A stretch of 64,000 nucleotides of DNA from Ruegeria sp. TM1040 (GCF_000014065.1 NC_008044.1:2069501-2133500); one strand, 5' to 3'; numbered from the stretch's first letter, positions 36,941 through 46,610 are shown. A program made the numbers and translations. The notes: generated by a model not told the origin, from the letters alone.

Positions 36941-38520
36941 GAGAGCCGCACGCGGACACCTCAGCCATTGATAGCCCTGCTCGCCCCATTGCAAAGGCGG
37001 CGAACAAGCGACGAATTCAGCGGGTCACCAGTTGGCTGCTGGTCCCCCTGCCTGCCGCGGCCGCGTATTTTGTCAACGGGCTCCCCCTCTGGTGGGCCTT
37101 TGCCGCGCTGAGCCTTGTGCTCGGTGCCATGGCCTGGGTCTCCCGCAAACTGCCGGAGTCGACGCGCGATTACCTGCTGAGTTTCTGCTTCATCGCCCAC
37201 TGTATCTTGCTCACCGCCTCGCTCAGCGGTCACGCGTGGCAGCTTGATACGCATATGATGTTCTTTGCCGCCCTGGCCATCGTATCGACCCTTTCAAGTC
37301 CGCGCGCGCTGATCTTTGCAACGGTTCTGATCGCGCTGCACCACATTTCATTCAGCGTCCTGATGCCCTCTCTCGTCTATCCGGGTGGCGGCATTGCCGA
37401 GAACCTGCAACGCACTGTGATGCATGCGGTGATCGTGCTTCTGGAAGCCGGTGTTCTGCTGCTCAGCATGCTCAGGAGCCTTGCCGCCGACACGGAGCTG
37501 AAAACCCAGCAGAGCGCGGCCGAACATCAGGCGCAAGCGGCAGAACGCGCCGAAGCCCTCGCGATGCAAAGCCACAAGAACGCCGAGCGCGTCGTCAGCA
37601 TCGTCGGCGATCATCTGCGTGAACTCGCCGCCGGGCGGCTGGATTGCAAGATCGACACCTCTTTCCCACAGGAATATGCGCAGCTTCAGGAGAGCTTCAA
37701 TTCCACCGTCGATACGCTGAAAGGCACCATCGAACAGGTCAAAGACGCCACCTATCGCCTCAGCAAAGGCGCGACGGACATCGATCAGGCCTCTGAAAAT
37801 CTCTCCAACCGCACCGAAAGCCAGGCCGCGACGCTGGAGCAATCCGTGGCCGCCCTCGAAGAACTGACCACTTCCGTCAAATCTTCGGCCGAAGGCGCGC
37901 TCAGCGTTCAGCGCACGATGGATGATGCCCGCTCCGAAGCCGTAAGCAGCGGTGGCGTCGTGAAGGATGCGGTCTCCGCCATGAGCGCGATCGAGGACTC
38001 CTCCTCCCAGATTGCGCGCAACATCAGCGTGATCGACGACATCGCCTTCCAGACCAACCTGCTGGCGCTCAATGCCGGGGTCGAGGCCGCCCGTGCGGGC
38101 GAGGCCGGCAAAGGCTTTGCCGTGGTCGCCGCCGAGGTGCAGGCGCTTGCGCAGCGGTCGGCTGATGCCGCAACCGAGATCAAGAGCCTGATCTCGCAGA
38201 GTTCCCAGCACGTTGATCACGGGGTTGATCTGGTGGGTCAGGCTGGCGAGGCGATCGAGAAGATCGTTGAACGCGTCGAGCAGATCTCTGAACTTGTGTC
38301 GGGCATCGCCACCAGCGCGGCAGAGCAGTCTTCCGGGCTGGGCGAGATCAACACCGGGATGAGCCAGCTGGATCAGGTGACCCAGCAGAATGCGGCCATG
38401 GTGGAACAGGTCAGCGCAGCCAGTCATCTGCTGCATTCGGACTCAAAGCGGCTTGCACAGTTGATGGCGCATTTCGAGACGGGCGCCGCCGACCAGACCC
38501 AAAGCGCCGCTGCGGCCTGA
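36928..38520 (+). CDS. Methyl-accepting chemotaxis protein with multi-helix membrane sensor
   Basis: A 530-aa chemoreceptor. Instead of the classical two helices around a periplasmic domain, residues ~35-185 hold about six hydrophobic helices, including the segment [20 protein letters not shown] with a His-His pair inside the membrane. HAMP-like and coiled-coil regions follow, then the conserved MCP hairpin tip [32 protein letters not shown]. The ligand is unknown. A perfect terminator follows at 38585. Confidence 0.88.
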   Translation: MQKLREPHADTSAIDSPARPIAKAANKRRIQRVTSWLLVPLPAAAAYFVNGLPLWWAFAALSLVLGAMAWVSRKLPESTRDYLLSFCFIAHCILLTASLSGHAWQLDTHMMFFAALAIVSTLSSPRALIFATVLIALHHISFSVLMPSLVYPGGGIAENLQRTVMHAVIVLLEAGVLLLSMLRSLAADTELKTQQSAAEHQAQAAERAEALAMQSHKNAERVVSIVGDHLRELAAGRLDCKIDTSFPQEYAQLQESFNSTVDTLKGTIEQVKDATYRLSKGATDIDQASENLSNRTESQAATLEQSVAALEELTTSVKSSAEGALSVQRTMDDARSEAVSSGGVVKDAVSAMSAIEDSSSQIARNISVIDDIAFQTNLLALNAGVEAARAGEAGKGFAVVAAEVQALAQRSADAATEIKSLISQSSQHVDHGVDLVGQAGEAIEKIVERVEQISELVSGIATSAAEQSSGLGEINTGMSQLDQVTQQNAAMVEQVSAASHLLHSDSKRLAQLMAHFETGAADQTQSAAAA

Positions 38521-38584
38521 GGTCTCTCGTCCTTGTGCAAGGGGCGCGCCGTGCGCCTCCCGGCACCTGTCCATCAAGCGAATT

Positions 38585-38616
38585 CAAAAGAAGGGGCCAA
38601 CAGGCCCCTTCTTTTG
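38585..38616 (+). terminator. Rho-independent terminator after the chemoreceptor
   Basis: A perfect 14-bp stem: CAAAAGAAGGGGCC (38585-38598) pairs with GGCCCCTTCTTTTG (38603-38616) around an AACA loop. The T-rich 3' arm serves as the U-tract. Confidence 0.88.
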
Positions 38617-38843
38617 ATCTGCCCGTCCACTGCTGGATGGAACAGGCCTGCGAGGTCCCGGCGCGCGCAAGGCCCCCACCCCAGTATGGTCAAGTCTGCA
38701 GATGCCGCACGCGATTGTCCGTCTCCACCGCCCCGATGCGCCAGCTGCAACGCCAGCCCCCCCTTAGGCCCAACAGCCGTTGTTTCACCCCAGCGCGCGC
38801 CCCGGGCAATGTGAGGCAAAGAGCCCTCAAAAGGACACGCGAT

Positions 38844-39821
38844 ATGAAAATCGGCTTTATCGGCCTCGGCAATGTGGGGGGCAAGCTTGCTGGCAGCCTG
38901 CTGCGCAACGGCTTTGATCTCACGGTCTATGATCTCAACCCTGATCTGGTTGCGGAATACGTCGAAAAAGGCGCGCAGCCCGGCACCGGGCCCTTGGCGA
39001 TCATGCGGGCCTGCGACGCCGTCATCACCTGCCTGCCCTCGCCCGCCGCCTGCGCCACCGTGGTCGAGGAGATGCTGCCCGCAGTGGACAGCTCCAAGAT
39101 CTGGATGGAGATGTCGACCACCGACGCCGCCGAGGTCAAACGGCTGGCGGCCCTTGTCTCTGAACGGGGCGGCAGTGCGATGGAATGCCCCGTGTCTGGT
39201 GGCTGTCATCGCGCCGACACCGGCAATATCTCGATTTTTGCAGGCTGCGACCGCGCGACATTCGAACGCATGCTGCCGACCCTGACGACCCTCGGGCGAC
39301 GCGTGCTGCACACCGGCGACATCGGCAGCGCCTCCATTCTCAAGGTGATGACCAACTATCTTGCGACGGCGAACCTGCTGACCTGTTGCGAGGCGCTGGT
39401 GACGATGAAGGCCGCGGGCATTGATCTCAATACCACCTATGAAGCGATGAAGATCTCCTCCGGGACCTCCTTCGTGCATGAAACCGAAAGCCAGGTGATC
39501 CTGAACGGGTCGCGCGACATCTCATTCACGATGGATCTGGTGAAAAAGGACATCAGCCTGTTCCAGACCATCGCCGACGCCCATGGGGTGCCACTGGAAA
39601 TCAGCCCGCTGCTGGTGGAGATCTTCACCGATGGGATCGCCAGGTTTGGCGAACGCGAGCTCTCCCCAAATATCATCCGCCGCCTCGAAGAGGCCACGGG
39701 GCTGTCGATCACCGCACCGGGCTTTCCTGCGGAAATGGTCGATGATGAGCCCGAAGAACCGGGGTATGAGGTTGTGCCAACCGGACTCTCCGCCCCGCTC
39801 GCCAAGGCGCCAGCCGGGTAG
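38844..39821 (+). CDS. NAD(P)-dependent beta-hydroxyacid dehydrogenase (3-hydroxyisobutyrate dehydrogenase family)
   Basis: A 325-aa enzyme. The Rossmann motif is GFIGLGNVGGKLAGSL at the N-terminus. The substrate-binding segment around ECPVSGGCHRADTGNISIFAG corresponds to the family DAPVSGG motif, and the catalytic lysine lies in SILKVMTNYLATAN. It oxidises a beta-hydroxy acid or reduces a semialdehyde. The C-terminus is extended by ~25 residues rich in Pro and Glu. A ribosome binding site (AAAAGGAC) precedes ATG 38844. It opens a catabolic-looking island. Confidence 0.9.
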   Translation: MKIGFIGLGNVGGKLAGSLLRNGFDLTVYDLNPDLVAEYVEKGAQPGTGPLAIMRACDAVITCLPSPAACATVVEEMLPAVDSSKIWMEMSTTDAAEVKRLAALVSERGGSAMECPVSGGCHRADTGNISIFAGCDRATFERMLPTLTTLGRRVLHTGDIGSASILKVMTNYLATANLLTCCEALVTMKAAGIDLNTTYEAMKISSGTSFVHETESQVILNGSRDISFTMDLVKKDISLFQTIADAHGVPLEISPLLVEIFTDGIARFGERELSPNIIRRLEEATGLSITAPGFPAEMVDDEPEEPGYEVVPTGLSAPLAKAPAG

Positions 39822-40044
39822 CGCACCTCTCTGTTGGGGCTCAACCCATCCATCGTGGCGCGTGTCTGAAAACGTGCGGAGCCCTCCCGGCACGCCCTTC
39901 TAAAGTCCTCGCGCGTGATCCTGTGCAGCGCGGGGTGGGCGCGGCCTTGTGCCAGTCGACCGAGTTGATTTCTGTTGTCTCATTTGGGCTTGTCGCGTGT
40001 CAGGCGCGCGCCCATGATGGGCGCAAACAACAACCGGAGCCCCC

Positions 40045-40926
40045 ATGCGCAGGCTGCCCCATGTCACCTGGCTTCGCTCCTTCGAGGCCGCCGCCCGTCA
40101 CAGTTCCTTCAGCGCCGCAGCCGAAGAGTTGCACCTGACCCCCGCCGCAGTGAGCCAGCAAATCCGGCAGCTCGAACACCACCTCGGGTTTCAGCTCTTC
40201 AAACGCCTGCCCAAAGGGGTAGAGCTGACCGACATTGGCCAGGCCTATGCGATCCCGGTGCGCAAGTCGTTTGTGCAGATGCAAGAAGCCACGGATGGGC
40301 TGTTTCGGGTTCAGAGCAAATCCGTGCTGCGCGTGCGCTGCTCGATCAGCTTTGCGGCGCTGATCCTGGCACCGCTCCTGCGCGACTTCGCCGAAATCCA
40401 TCCCGACATCGACGTCGAACTCTCGACCGCAGTTTGGTCGGATCGGATGGAGGGCGCCGGGGTGGATCTCGATATTCGCTACGGCGCCGCCTGCTGGCCG
40501 GAGCAAAACGTCCACCCGCTTCCGGTCGAAGAGGCCACGTTGGTCTGCCACCCGGACTATGCCGCGCAGCTTGGCAGCGCGCTTGATCCGGCATGGCTCG
40601 GGGCAGCGGACATTGTGCAGATCGTGGGCTCCGAGACCGATTGGGACCGCTATCTGCGGCTCTGCGGGATCGATACGCCGCGCCCGCGACACTGGATGAA
40701 GGCCGATTCCTCGCTGATCGCCCTGCAGATCCTGTCGGCGGGGCGCGGCTGCGCCCTGATTTCGCGCAGTTTCGCCCGTCAGGCGCTCAGCGAGGGACGC
40801 CTGGTTGCGCCTTTTGATCTGAGCCTGCCGATGCAGGAGAGCTTTGTTCTGGTCGAGCGCGACGACCTGAGGGAAAACCCGGGTCTGCGCAAACTTGTGG
40901 ACTGGCTGCTGACGCAGAGGCTCTAG
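40045..40926 (+). CDS. LysR-family transcriptional regulator (GcvA-like)
   Basis: A 293-aa regulator. The N-terminal winged helix-turn-helix reads LRSFEAAARHSSFSAAAEELHLTPAAVSQQIRQLEHHLG, followed by the periplasmic-binding-protein-like effector domain (residues ~90-290). The DxDIRYG motif is typical of GcvA-like members. It converges with the next LysR gene, and both stop codons share the same CTAG (40923-40926). Its likely target is the neighbouring hydroxyacid dehydrogenase or another local gene. Confidence 0.92.
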   Translation: MRRLPHVTWLRSFEAAARHSSFSAAAEELHLTPAAVSQQIRQLEHHLGFQLFKRLPKGVELTDIGQAYAIPVRKSFVQMQEATDGLFRVQSKSVLRVRCSISFAALILAPLLRDFAEIHPDIDVELSTAVWSDRMEGAGVDLDIRYGAACWPEQNVHPLPVEEATLVCHPDYAAQLGSALDPAWLGAADIVQIVGSETDWDRYLRLCGIDTPRPRHWMKADSSLIALQILSAGRGCALISRSFARQALSEGRLVAPFDLSLPMQESFVLVERDDLRENPGLRKLVDWLLTQRL

Positions 40927-41813
40927 ACGGTCGCGGCCGCCTTGCGGACCCAATCGACAAACAGAAGCGTGTCCTGCGAGGGCGTCGTGGGCATGGTGAC
41001 AAAATAGCTCGTCCCGAGATCCAGCGCGCCATCGGGCCAGGCCCGGAGGGCGCCGTCGCGTTCCGCCTGACCGGTGATCGAGCGCCAGCCCAGCATAAGC
41101 CCGCGCCCATCATAGATCGCCTGCGCCGCCTGGACGTAATTGTTAAAGATCTGTCCGCCCCCGCGCGGACGCTGAATACCGCGAGCCTGAAGATAATCTT
41201 CCCAACCCGCCCAGTGGTCATTGTGCGGATTGCGCACATGGATCAACGGCGCCTCAGCCAATGTGGCGCCCTCCGCAAGAAGGCGCTCCACCAGTGCCGG
41301 CGCGCCAACCGGGCAGATCACCTCAGCAAAGAGCTTCTCCGTGCGCCCTTCGCGCCAGCCGCCCCGGCCATAGCGAAGCGCCACATCTATCCCTGGGCTC
41401 AGCACCGGAAGATCGGTTGCCGGGGCTTGCACGTTGACCGTAAGCTCCGGGTAGTCCGCATAAAACATTGGCAATTTCGGCATCAACCAATAGGTCGCCA
41501 TGCCCAATGTGCATGAAACCGTTACCTGCCGTTCGCCAATGGCATGCAGGGCACGGATGTCTTCGAGCGTGGCCGCAATCCGGCCAAGCCCCTCGCGTAC
41601 CGCCCGCGAGAGCATCTCTCCGGCGTCGGTCAGACGCGCCGGGCGCACACTGCGATCAAAGAGCGCCACGCCCACGTGATCCTCCAGCGCCTTGAGCGCC
41701 TGACTGACCGCCGGTTGGGTCACATTGAGCCGCTGCGCAGCATCGCGCATCGACCCGTGACGCGAGATCGCCTCAAAGGTCACAAGCAGGCGCAAAGGGG
41801 GTAGATGATCCAT
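40923..41813 (-). CDS. LysR-family transcriptional regulator
   Basis: A 296-aa regulator with wHTH FEAISRHGSMRDAAQRLNVTQPAVSQALKALEDHVG and a C-terminal effector domain (VALRYGRGGW). It is divergent from the dioxygenase-aldolase operon and is its presumed regulator. A perfect 10-bp inverted repeat (41817-41840) begins 4 bases upstream of its start codon, which suggests autoregulation and control of the divergent operon. Confidence 0.93.
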   Translation of the reverse strand: MDHLPPLRLLVTFEAISRHGSMRDAAQRLNVTQPAVSQALKALEDHVGVALFDRSVRPARLTDAGEMLSRAVREGLGRIAATLEDIRALHAIGERQVTVSCTLGMATYWLMPKLPMFYADYPELTVNVQAPATDLPVLSPGIDVALRYGRGGWREGRTEKLFAEVICPVGAPALVERLLAEGATLAEAPLIHVRNPHNDHWAGWEDYLQARGIQRPRGGGQIFNNYVQAAQAIYDGRGLMLGWRSITGQAERDGALRAWPDGALDLGTSYFVTMPTTPSQDTLLFVDWVRKAAATV

Positions 41814-41816
41814 CTC

Positions 41817-41840
41817 TAACTTAATCCTTAGATTAAGTTA
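41817..41840. promoter_or_regulatory. Perfect inverted repeat, probable LysR operator
   Basis: TAACTTAATC (41817-41826) and GATTAAGTTA (41831-41840) are perfect reverse complements with a 4-base spacer. The site matches the LysR T-N11-A pattern and lies in the 111-base region between the LysR gene and the dioxygenase gene. Confidence 0.8.
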
Positions 41841-41924
41841 TCTTCACCCGAAACAGGCTGTCGTCAAGCCCTCCCGTGGTGAAATACTGCGGCAAAGACA
41901 CTCCTCAGGAAAGGCAATCCAGCC

Positions 41925-43073
41925 ATGAATGATCTCAGCTCTCCCCCCACGGTTGCGACCATTGCGGGCCTTGGTGACAAAGGTCTCGATATTACCCTGG
42001 CCGACGGCGCGACCCATTATTTCAATTACTACTGGCTGCGCGACAACTGCCCCAGCTCCTTTAGCGCCATGACCCGCGAGCGCAGCTTTGACATCTTTCA
42101 TCTGGAGACCGCCCCACGCGCAAGAACGGCCGAGATTGACGGGGACGCGCTGGTGATCGACTGGCAGGACGAAGACCACATCACCCGCATGCCGCTCTCT
42201 TGGCTCAATGCCTATGCGGGTGGGCAGCGCCGCCCCGACCCAGCCGATCTGTCGCGCGTGGCCTGGTTTGGCGATCACTACCCATCGGTGCCGCGGTTCT
42301 CGCAGCCCGATCTGGTCTCGGATGACGCGACCCGCGCCAAATGGATCGAGGCGATGCTGGTGCATGGTTTCACGATCGTGACCGACATGCCCGACAGCGA
42401 TGCGGCGCTCACCCAGACGGCAGAGCTCATGGGCTTTGTGCGGCCCACCTTCTTTGGCACCTATTTTGATGTCAAAACCCACATCAACCCCACCAATACC
42501 GCCTATACTGCGGGCGCACTAGAGCTGCACACCGACACCCCGGCCGAGGAATTTGCGCCGGGTATCCAGTTCCTCCATTGCCGCATCAACACGGTTGACG
42601 GTGGCGAGAGCCTCTATGCCGATGGGGTGGCGGTGGCCAATGACTTTCGCAAGCGCGACCCAGAGGGCTTCAGGCTTCTCAGCGAAGTGCCGATCCCGTT
42701 TTACTGCGAACACGACACTTATGATGCGCGCTCGCGCCAATATGTGATCGAGCTGGATCAACACGGCGAAGTCGAGGGGCTCACGATCAGTCAGCATATG
42801 GCCGATATTTTCGACCTCGATCAGAAACTGCTCGATGACTACTACCCCGCGTTCTGCCGCTTTGGTCGGATGCTGCAGGAAGAGAAATACATGATGCGCT
42901 TTTTGATGAAGGGCGGTGAATGCATGGTCTTTGACAACCATCGCATCGTGCATGGCCGCGCCGCCTATACCGCCTCCAGTGGTGACCGGTATCTGCGCGG
43001 CTGCTACGTGGATCGCTCCGAGATGCGCTCCACCTATCGTGCATTGGTCAGCGAAGGACGGTTCAAGGCATGA
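41925..43073 (+). CDS. 2-oxoglutarate/Fe(II) dioxygenase, gamma-butyrobetaine hydroxylase-like
   Basis: A 382-aa TauD/TfdA-superfamily oxygenase. The N-terminal domain (residues ~20-100) is of the DUF971 type with WLRDNCPSSFS. The catalytic domain contains the metal motif HTD in LELHTDTPAEE and the distal His in HRIVHGRAAY, followed by an Arg for 2-oxoglutarate (RYLRGCYVD). Relatives hydroxylate gamma-butyrobetaine, trimethyllysine or trimethylaminoethylphosphonate. The substrate here is probably a quaternary-amine-like compound. It overlaps the class II aldolase gene by ATGA. Confidence 0.88.
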   Translation: MNDLSSPPTVATIAGLGDKGLDITLADGATHYFNYYWLRDNCPSSFSAMTRERSFDIFHLETAPRARTAEIDGDALVIDWQDEDHITRMPLSWLNAYAGGQRRPDPADLSRVAWFGDHYPSVPRFSQPDLVSDDATRAKWIEAMLVHGFTIVTDMPDSDAALTQTAELMGFVRPTFFGTYFDVKTHINPTNTAYTAGALELHTDTPAEEFAPGIQFLHCRINTVDGGESLYADGVAVANDFRKRDPEGFRLLSEVPIPFYCEHDTYDARSRQYVIELDQHGEVEGLTISQHMADIFDLDQKLLDDYYPAFCRFGRMLQEEKYMMRFLMKGGECMVFDNHRIVHGRAAYTASSGDRYLRGCYVDRSEMRSTYRALVSEGRFKA

Positions 43074-43798
43074 CCCTCACACGCGCCCTCCCCGATGCCG
43101 AGGCCCAGTTGCGGACCGATCTCGCAGATGCCTTTCGGATCTGTCACATGCTGGGCTGGTCCGAAAGTGTCGGCAACCACTTCAGCGCGGCCGTCTCCGC
43201 TGACGGGCAGTCATTCCTGCTCAACGCCAAGTGGCAGCACTTCGACACCATCGCGCCCGAGGATCTGCTGCTTTTGGACAGCCGCACCGCAGAGACGCCC
43301 CCCGATGTCGATGCCTCGGCCTGGTGCGTGCATGGCACTCTGCACCGCCGCCTGCCCGATGCGCGCGTGGTGCTGCATGCCCATTCGCCCTATGCAACGG
43401 CGCTGGCCTGCCTCGAGGATCCCACCATGGTTCCAATCGACAACAATACCGCCCGCTTTTACGGGCGCACCGCCTATGACATGTCCTTTGGCGGCATTGC
43501 GGATGCCACCGAGGAAGGCGAACGCCTGGCGGAGGCGCTTGGCGACAAATCCGTGCTGGTGATGGGAAATCACGGGGTCAGCATCGTGGGCGACACCGTG
43601 GCAGAGGCGTTCGAGGATCTCTACTTCTTTGAAAAGGCTGCGCAAACACTGATTCTCGCCCGCTCCACCGGGGCACGCCTCGCGGTCCTCACGGATGCTG
43701 TGGCCCAGAACACCGCCGATGGCTGGCGCGCCTATCAGGGGATGGCGGCCAAACATTTTGCCTATCTGCGCAGCAGGTTGCCGCCCCTGCCCGGCTGA
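43070..43798 (+). CDS. Class II aldolase/adducin family protein
   Basis: A 242-aa zinc-dependent aldolase-fold protein. The segment GNHFSAAVSADGQSFLLNA corresponds to the substrate loop, metal ligands are in VVLHAHSPYA, and a distal His is in VMGNHG. It overlaps the dioxygenase start-to-stop by 4 bases and probably acts on its product: an aldol cleavage after hydroxylation, as in the carnitine-type pathway, where a hydroxylated chain is split. Confidence 0.88.
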   Translation: MTLTRALPDAEAQLRTDLADAFRICHMLGWSESVGNHFSAAVSADGQSFLLNAKWQHFDTIAPEDLLLLDSRTAETPPDVDASAWCVHGTLHRRLPDARVVLHAHSPYATALACLEDPTMVPIDNNTARFYGRTAYDMSFGGIADATEEGERLAEALGDKSVLVMGNHGVSIVGDTVAEAFEDLYFFEKAAQTLILARSTGARLAVLTDAVAQNTADGWRAYQGMAAKHFAYLRSRLPPLPG

Positions 43799-43843
43799 CC
43801 TGACCCAAAGGGCCTCGCCTCGCCTTGGCAAAACTGAACGGAG

Positions 43844-43883
43844 CGCGCCTGCCCCGCCGCAATTTCTGCCGGGCAGGCGTTTT
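43844..43883 (+). terminator. Rho-independent terminator after the aldolase operon
   Basis: CGCCTGCCC (43846-43854) pairs perfectly with GGGCAGGCG (43871-43879), followed by TTTT. Confidence 0.75.
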
Positions 43884-43963
43884 AACGAATGCCGCGCGCA
43901 GCGCACACTGGGCCCCCGACCCCGCGCGCCCTGTCCAAACTGCCGAATATTCGCTCAGTGCTA

Positions 43964-44461
43964 TCAGCCCATCACCACCCGCAGGGTTTCGGGATCGACC
44001 TCCTGACCGTCCTCATCAAGCAGCGCGACGCGCACTGCACCGGTCTTGCCCTTTGGCGCAAAATGCACCGACGGCGTGGTGCTTTGCTCTGTATCCCACC
44101 ATTGTTTCATCGCCAGGAACGTCAGCGCGAGATCGCGACCGCGCTCCGTCAGCCGGTAGCCATGCCGCGCCCGCGCCCCGTTCTCGCGATACTCGAACCG
44201 GCAGAGCAAACCAGCCTCGACCAGCTTGGCAAGACGGTTTGACAGGATCGAGCGCGGCACTCCGATGTCTTCCTGCATATCGGCAAAGCGCACCACGCCA
44301 TAAAACGCCTCGCGCAGGATCAACAGCGTCCAGCGATCGCCCAGGATGTCCGCGGCCTGCGCGAGACCACAGCGGTCCATCCGAACGGGTGCGCGCGCAC
44401 GCACAGAAGGGTCGACCACGGGTGTCTGGCTGGCGGGAGGAGGCACATCTGAGTTTGACAT
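43964..44461 (-). CDS. HxlR-family transcriptional regulator
   Basis: A 165-aa winged-helix regulator with the HxlR features: a conserved Cys near residue 31 (MDRCGLAQAADILGDRWTLLILREAFYG), then FADMQEDIGVPRSILSNRLAKLVEAGLL and a Tyr/Arg-rich wing. HxlR proteins respond to electrophiles or quinone-like compounds. It is divergent from the dienelactone hydrolase gene, separated by only 59 bases, and should control it. Confidence 0.92.
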   Translation of the reverse strand: MSNSDVPPPASQTPVVDPSVRARAPVRMDRCGLAQAADILGDRWTLLILREAFYGVVRFADMQEDIGVPRSILSNRLAKLVEAGLLCRFEYRENGARARHGYRLTERGRDLALTFLAMKQWWDTEQSTTPSVHFAPKGKTGAVRVALLDEDGQEVDPETLRVVMG

Positions 44462-44520
44462 ATGGACTTAGGCTCTCTACGCGACAATCTGAGTACATAA
44501 TTTAGACCGAGGAGCCCCAT

Positions 44521-45366
44521 ATGACCACCCGCTTCATCCCCGCCACGCCCGCCGCGCGCCCCATCGACCAGGATGACCCGCTTGAGGATTTCGAGCGCCG
44601 CGAGGTCGCGCTTCTCGGCCTCACCAAGACGGTCTATGTGGCGGGCGCGGGTCCCGCGGTGATCGTGATGCACGAGCTGCCGGGGATCTCGCCGCAAGTG
44701 GCCCGCTTTGCGCGATGGGTCAGGGAGGCCGGCTTCACCGTCTACATGCCCTCGCTTTTTGGGCGCGATGGCGCCGTCGCACAGGCCGACGAAGGCGCAG
44801 AGGTCTTTAAACGAGTCTGCATCTCGCGCGAGTTTCGGGTCATGGCGGGGATGGGCACCAGCCCGGTTGTGGCATGGCTGCGCGCCCTCGCCAGCGAGGC
44901 TCATGAGGCCTGTGGCGGTATCGGCGTCGGCGCCGTTGGCATGTGCCTCACTGGAAACTTCGCGCTCTCGATGATGATCGAACCCGCCATGCAGGCCCCC
45001 GTGCTCTGCCAGCCATCGCTCCCGCTTGACGATCCGGGCGCCATTGCCATGAGTGACGAAGAAGCCGCCGCCGTCCGCGCACGCATGGATCAGGACGATC
45101 TGACCGCACAGCTCTACCGGTTCGAAGGGGACAGCTTCTGCCGCGCGGAGCGGCTCGCGGCCTATTTCGACCGGTTTGGGGACCGCCTCACGGAGAAAAC
45201 CCTGCCCGACAGCGCCGCCAATCCGTCTCCCGCGCCCTTCTTCAACGCCCATGTGCCAACACCGCATTCGGTTGTCACACAGCACCTGATCGATGCAGCC
45301 GGAACAGAAACCGTCAAGGCCGTCGAGGAGATTATCGCGTTTCTGCGCAGCCGGTTGCACCCCTGA
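44521..45366 (+). CDS. Dienelactone hydrolase family protein
   Basis: A 281-aa alpha/beta hydrolase. The nucleophile elbow is GAVGMCLTG with Cys142, and an acidic residue follows HELPGISP (Glu52) near the N-terminus, as in dienelactone hydrolases. The catalytic His is probably in NAHVPTPHSVV. It hydrolyses lactone- or ester-type compounds. An AGGAG ribosome binding site precedes ATG 44521. It is divergent from HxlR. Confidence 0.88.
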   Translation: MTTRFIPATPAARPIDQDDPLEDFERREVALLGLTKTVYVAGAGPAVIVMHELPGISPQVARFARWVREAGFTVYMPSLFGRDGAVAQADEGAEVFKRVCISREFRVMAGMGTSPVVAWLRALASEAHEACGGIGVGAVGMCLTGNFALSMMIEPAMQAPVLCQPSLPLDDPGAIAMSDEEAAAVRARMDQDDLTAQLYRFEGDSFCRAERLAAYFDRFGDRLTEKTLPDSAANPSPAPFFNAHVPTPHSVVTQHLIDAAGTETVKAVEEIIAFLRSRLHP

Positions 45367-45484
45367 TGCCCCGCTGACCCACAGCCCCGCTGACACCGGG
45401 CGTGCAAAACACCGTGCCGGTATGACACGCCCAATTCGCCCGGCGCAACCTTTGGGGCCAGCGATCTGGAACGAGACCTCGACC

Positions 45485-46549
45485 TCAAGCAGCAGCGGAC
45501 GGCAGATGCCCCGGCAGGGTAAAGCGGATCACCGCACCGGGCTGGTCTTCATTGTTGCGCGCGTCAATCGTTCCGCCGCGCGCCCTCACCAGTCGGTGAA
45601 CCCCCAGCAGACCAAAGCCACCATCGGTGCGCAGGGTCCCGGTATTCAGGAGCAGCGCGGCAGGATCACGCAGGCCGGGGCCATTGTCCTTCACTTCGAC
45701 GGCATAGAAATCATCCGGTTCGGCCGAGAGGCTAATGTCCACATGCAAGGGGCTGCCGTCTGCCCTACGACCGTATTTCAACGCGTTGTCGATCAGATTG
45801 CGCAGAACAATAAGCGTGGCCGCCCGATCGCCTACCACCTGATCGCCGCTGATGTTGCACACACAGCGCCCCATCGGGTCGAGCAGGGCAAGCACCTCGT
45901 TCACCAGATCGCGAAAGGAGAACGCCCGCACGTCCGATTGCGTGGTGGTCGCCTGCGCATGGGCCAGAATGTCAGAGATAAGTTGCGTTGCCCGCGTGCC
46001 GATCTGTTCCAGCATGTCGATCAGTTCGAGCTTGCCATCGCCCATGTCTTCAAAATCTTCGCGCAGCATCTCGGCAATCGTTCTGACATGGCGCATCGGC
46101 GTGCGAAGATCATGGGCTGCGAGGCTGACGAAATCCTCGATCTCGGCATGAAACATTTCGGCCCCGAGCTGCAGGTTTTGAAGGTGTCCAAGGCCGGAAA
46201 TATCCTTGGTGGTGCCAACGATATGCGTCACACGACCGAAATCGTCGAGACAGGGACGCAATGTGACCTCGATCCGATGCTCTGCGCCGTGGAGCGGCAG
46301 ATGCGCCTGATAGGTAAACGGCCTGCCCTCGCGCAGCACCCGAAGATGGTGGCCATAGATGGTCTCGCCATAGCGCCCCGGAAAGAGATCCCGTATCGTC
46401 AGCCCCAGGACCTCCGCTTCGCGTCGCTGGATATGACCAAGCGCATATCTGTTGAATGCGGTATAGCGCGGAATCCCCTCGGCATCCGGCTCTAGGACAA
46501 AGACAGCCTGCTCCACCTGATCGAGCAGGCGTTTCTGTTCGAGAGACAT
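45485..46549 (-). CDS. PAS-domain sensor histidine kinase, soluble
   Basis: A 354-aa kinase. Residues ~5-115 form a PAS domain (VEQAVFVLEPDAEGIPRYTAFNRYALGHI, PACs VTHIVGTTKDIS). The HisKA box LAAHDLRTPMRH has the phosphoacceptor His146. HATPase_c has NLIDNALKYGRR, DNGPGL and FGLLGVHRL. No membrane segments are seen, so it senses an internal or diffusible signal. No response regulator is adjacent. The start at 46549 is supported by AAGGAGG. Confidence 0.88.
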   Translation of the reverse strand: MSLEQKRLLDQVEQAVFVLEPDAEGIPRYTAFNRYALGHIQRREAEVLGLTIRDLFPGRYGETIYGHHLRVLREGRPFTYQAHLPLHGAEHRIEVTLRPCLDDFGRVTHIVGTTKDISGLGHLQNLQLGAEMFHAEIEDFVSLAAHDLRTPMRHVRTIAEMLREDFEDMGDGKLELIDMLEQIGTRATQLISDILAHAQATTTQSDVRAFSFRDLVNEVLALLDPMGRCVCNISGDQVVGDRAATLIVLRNLIDNALKYGRRADGSPLHVDISLSAEPDDFYAVEVKDNGPGLRDPAALLLNTGTLRTDGGFGLLGVHRLVRARGGTIDARNNEDQPGAVIRFTLPGHLPSAAA

Positions 46550-46610
46550 GGGCAGATGTCCTCCTTCAAAACCAACGCCAGCGAGGAGGCCGTGCCCCAG
46601 GGTGTGAGGC

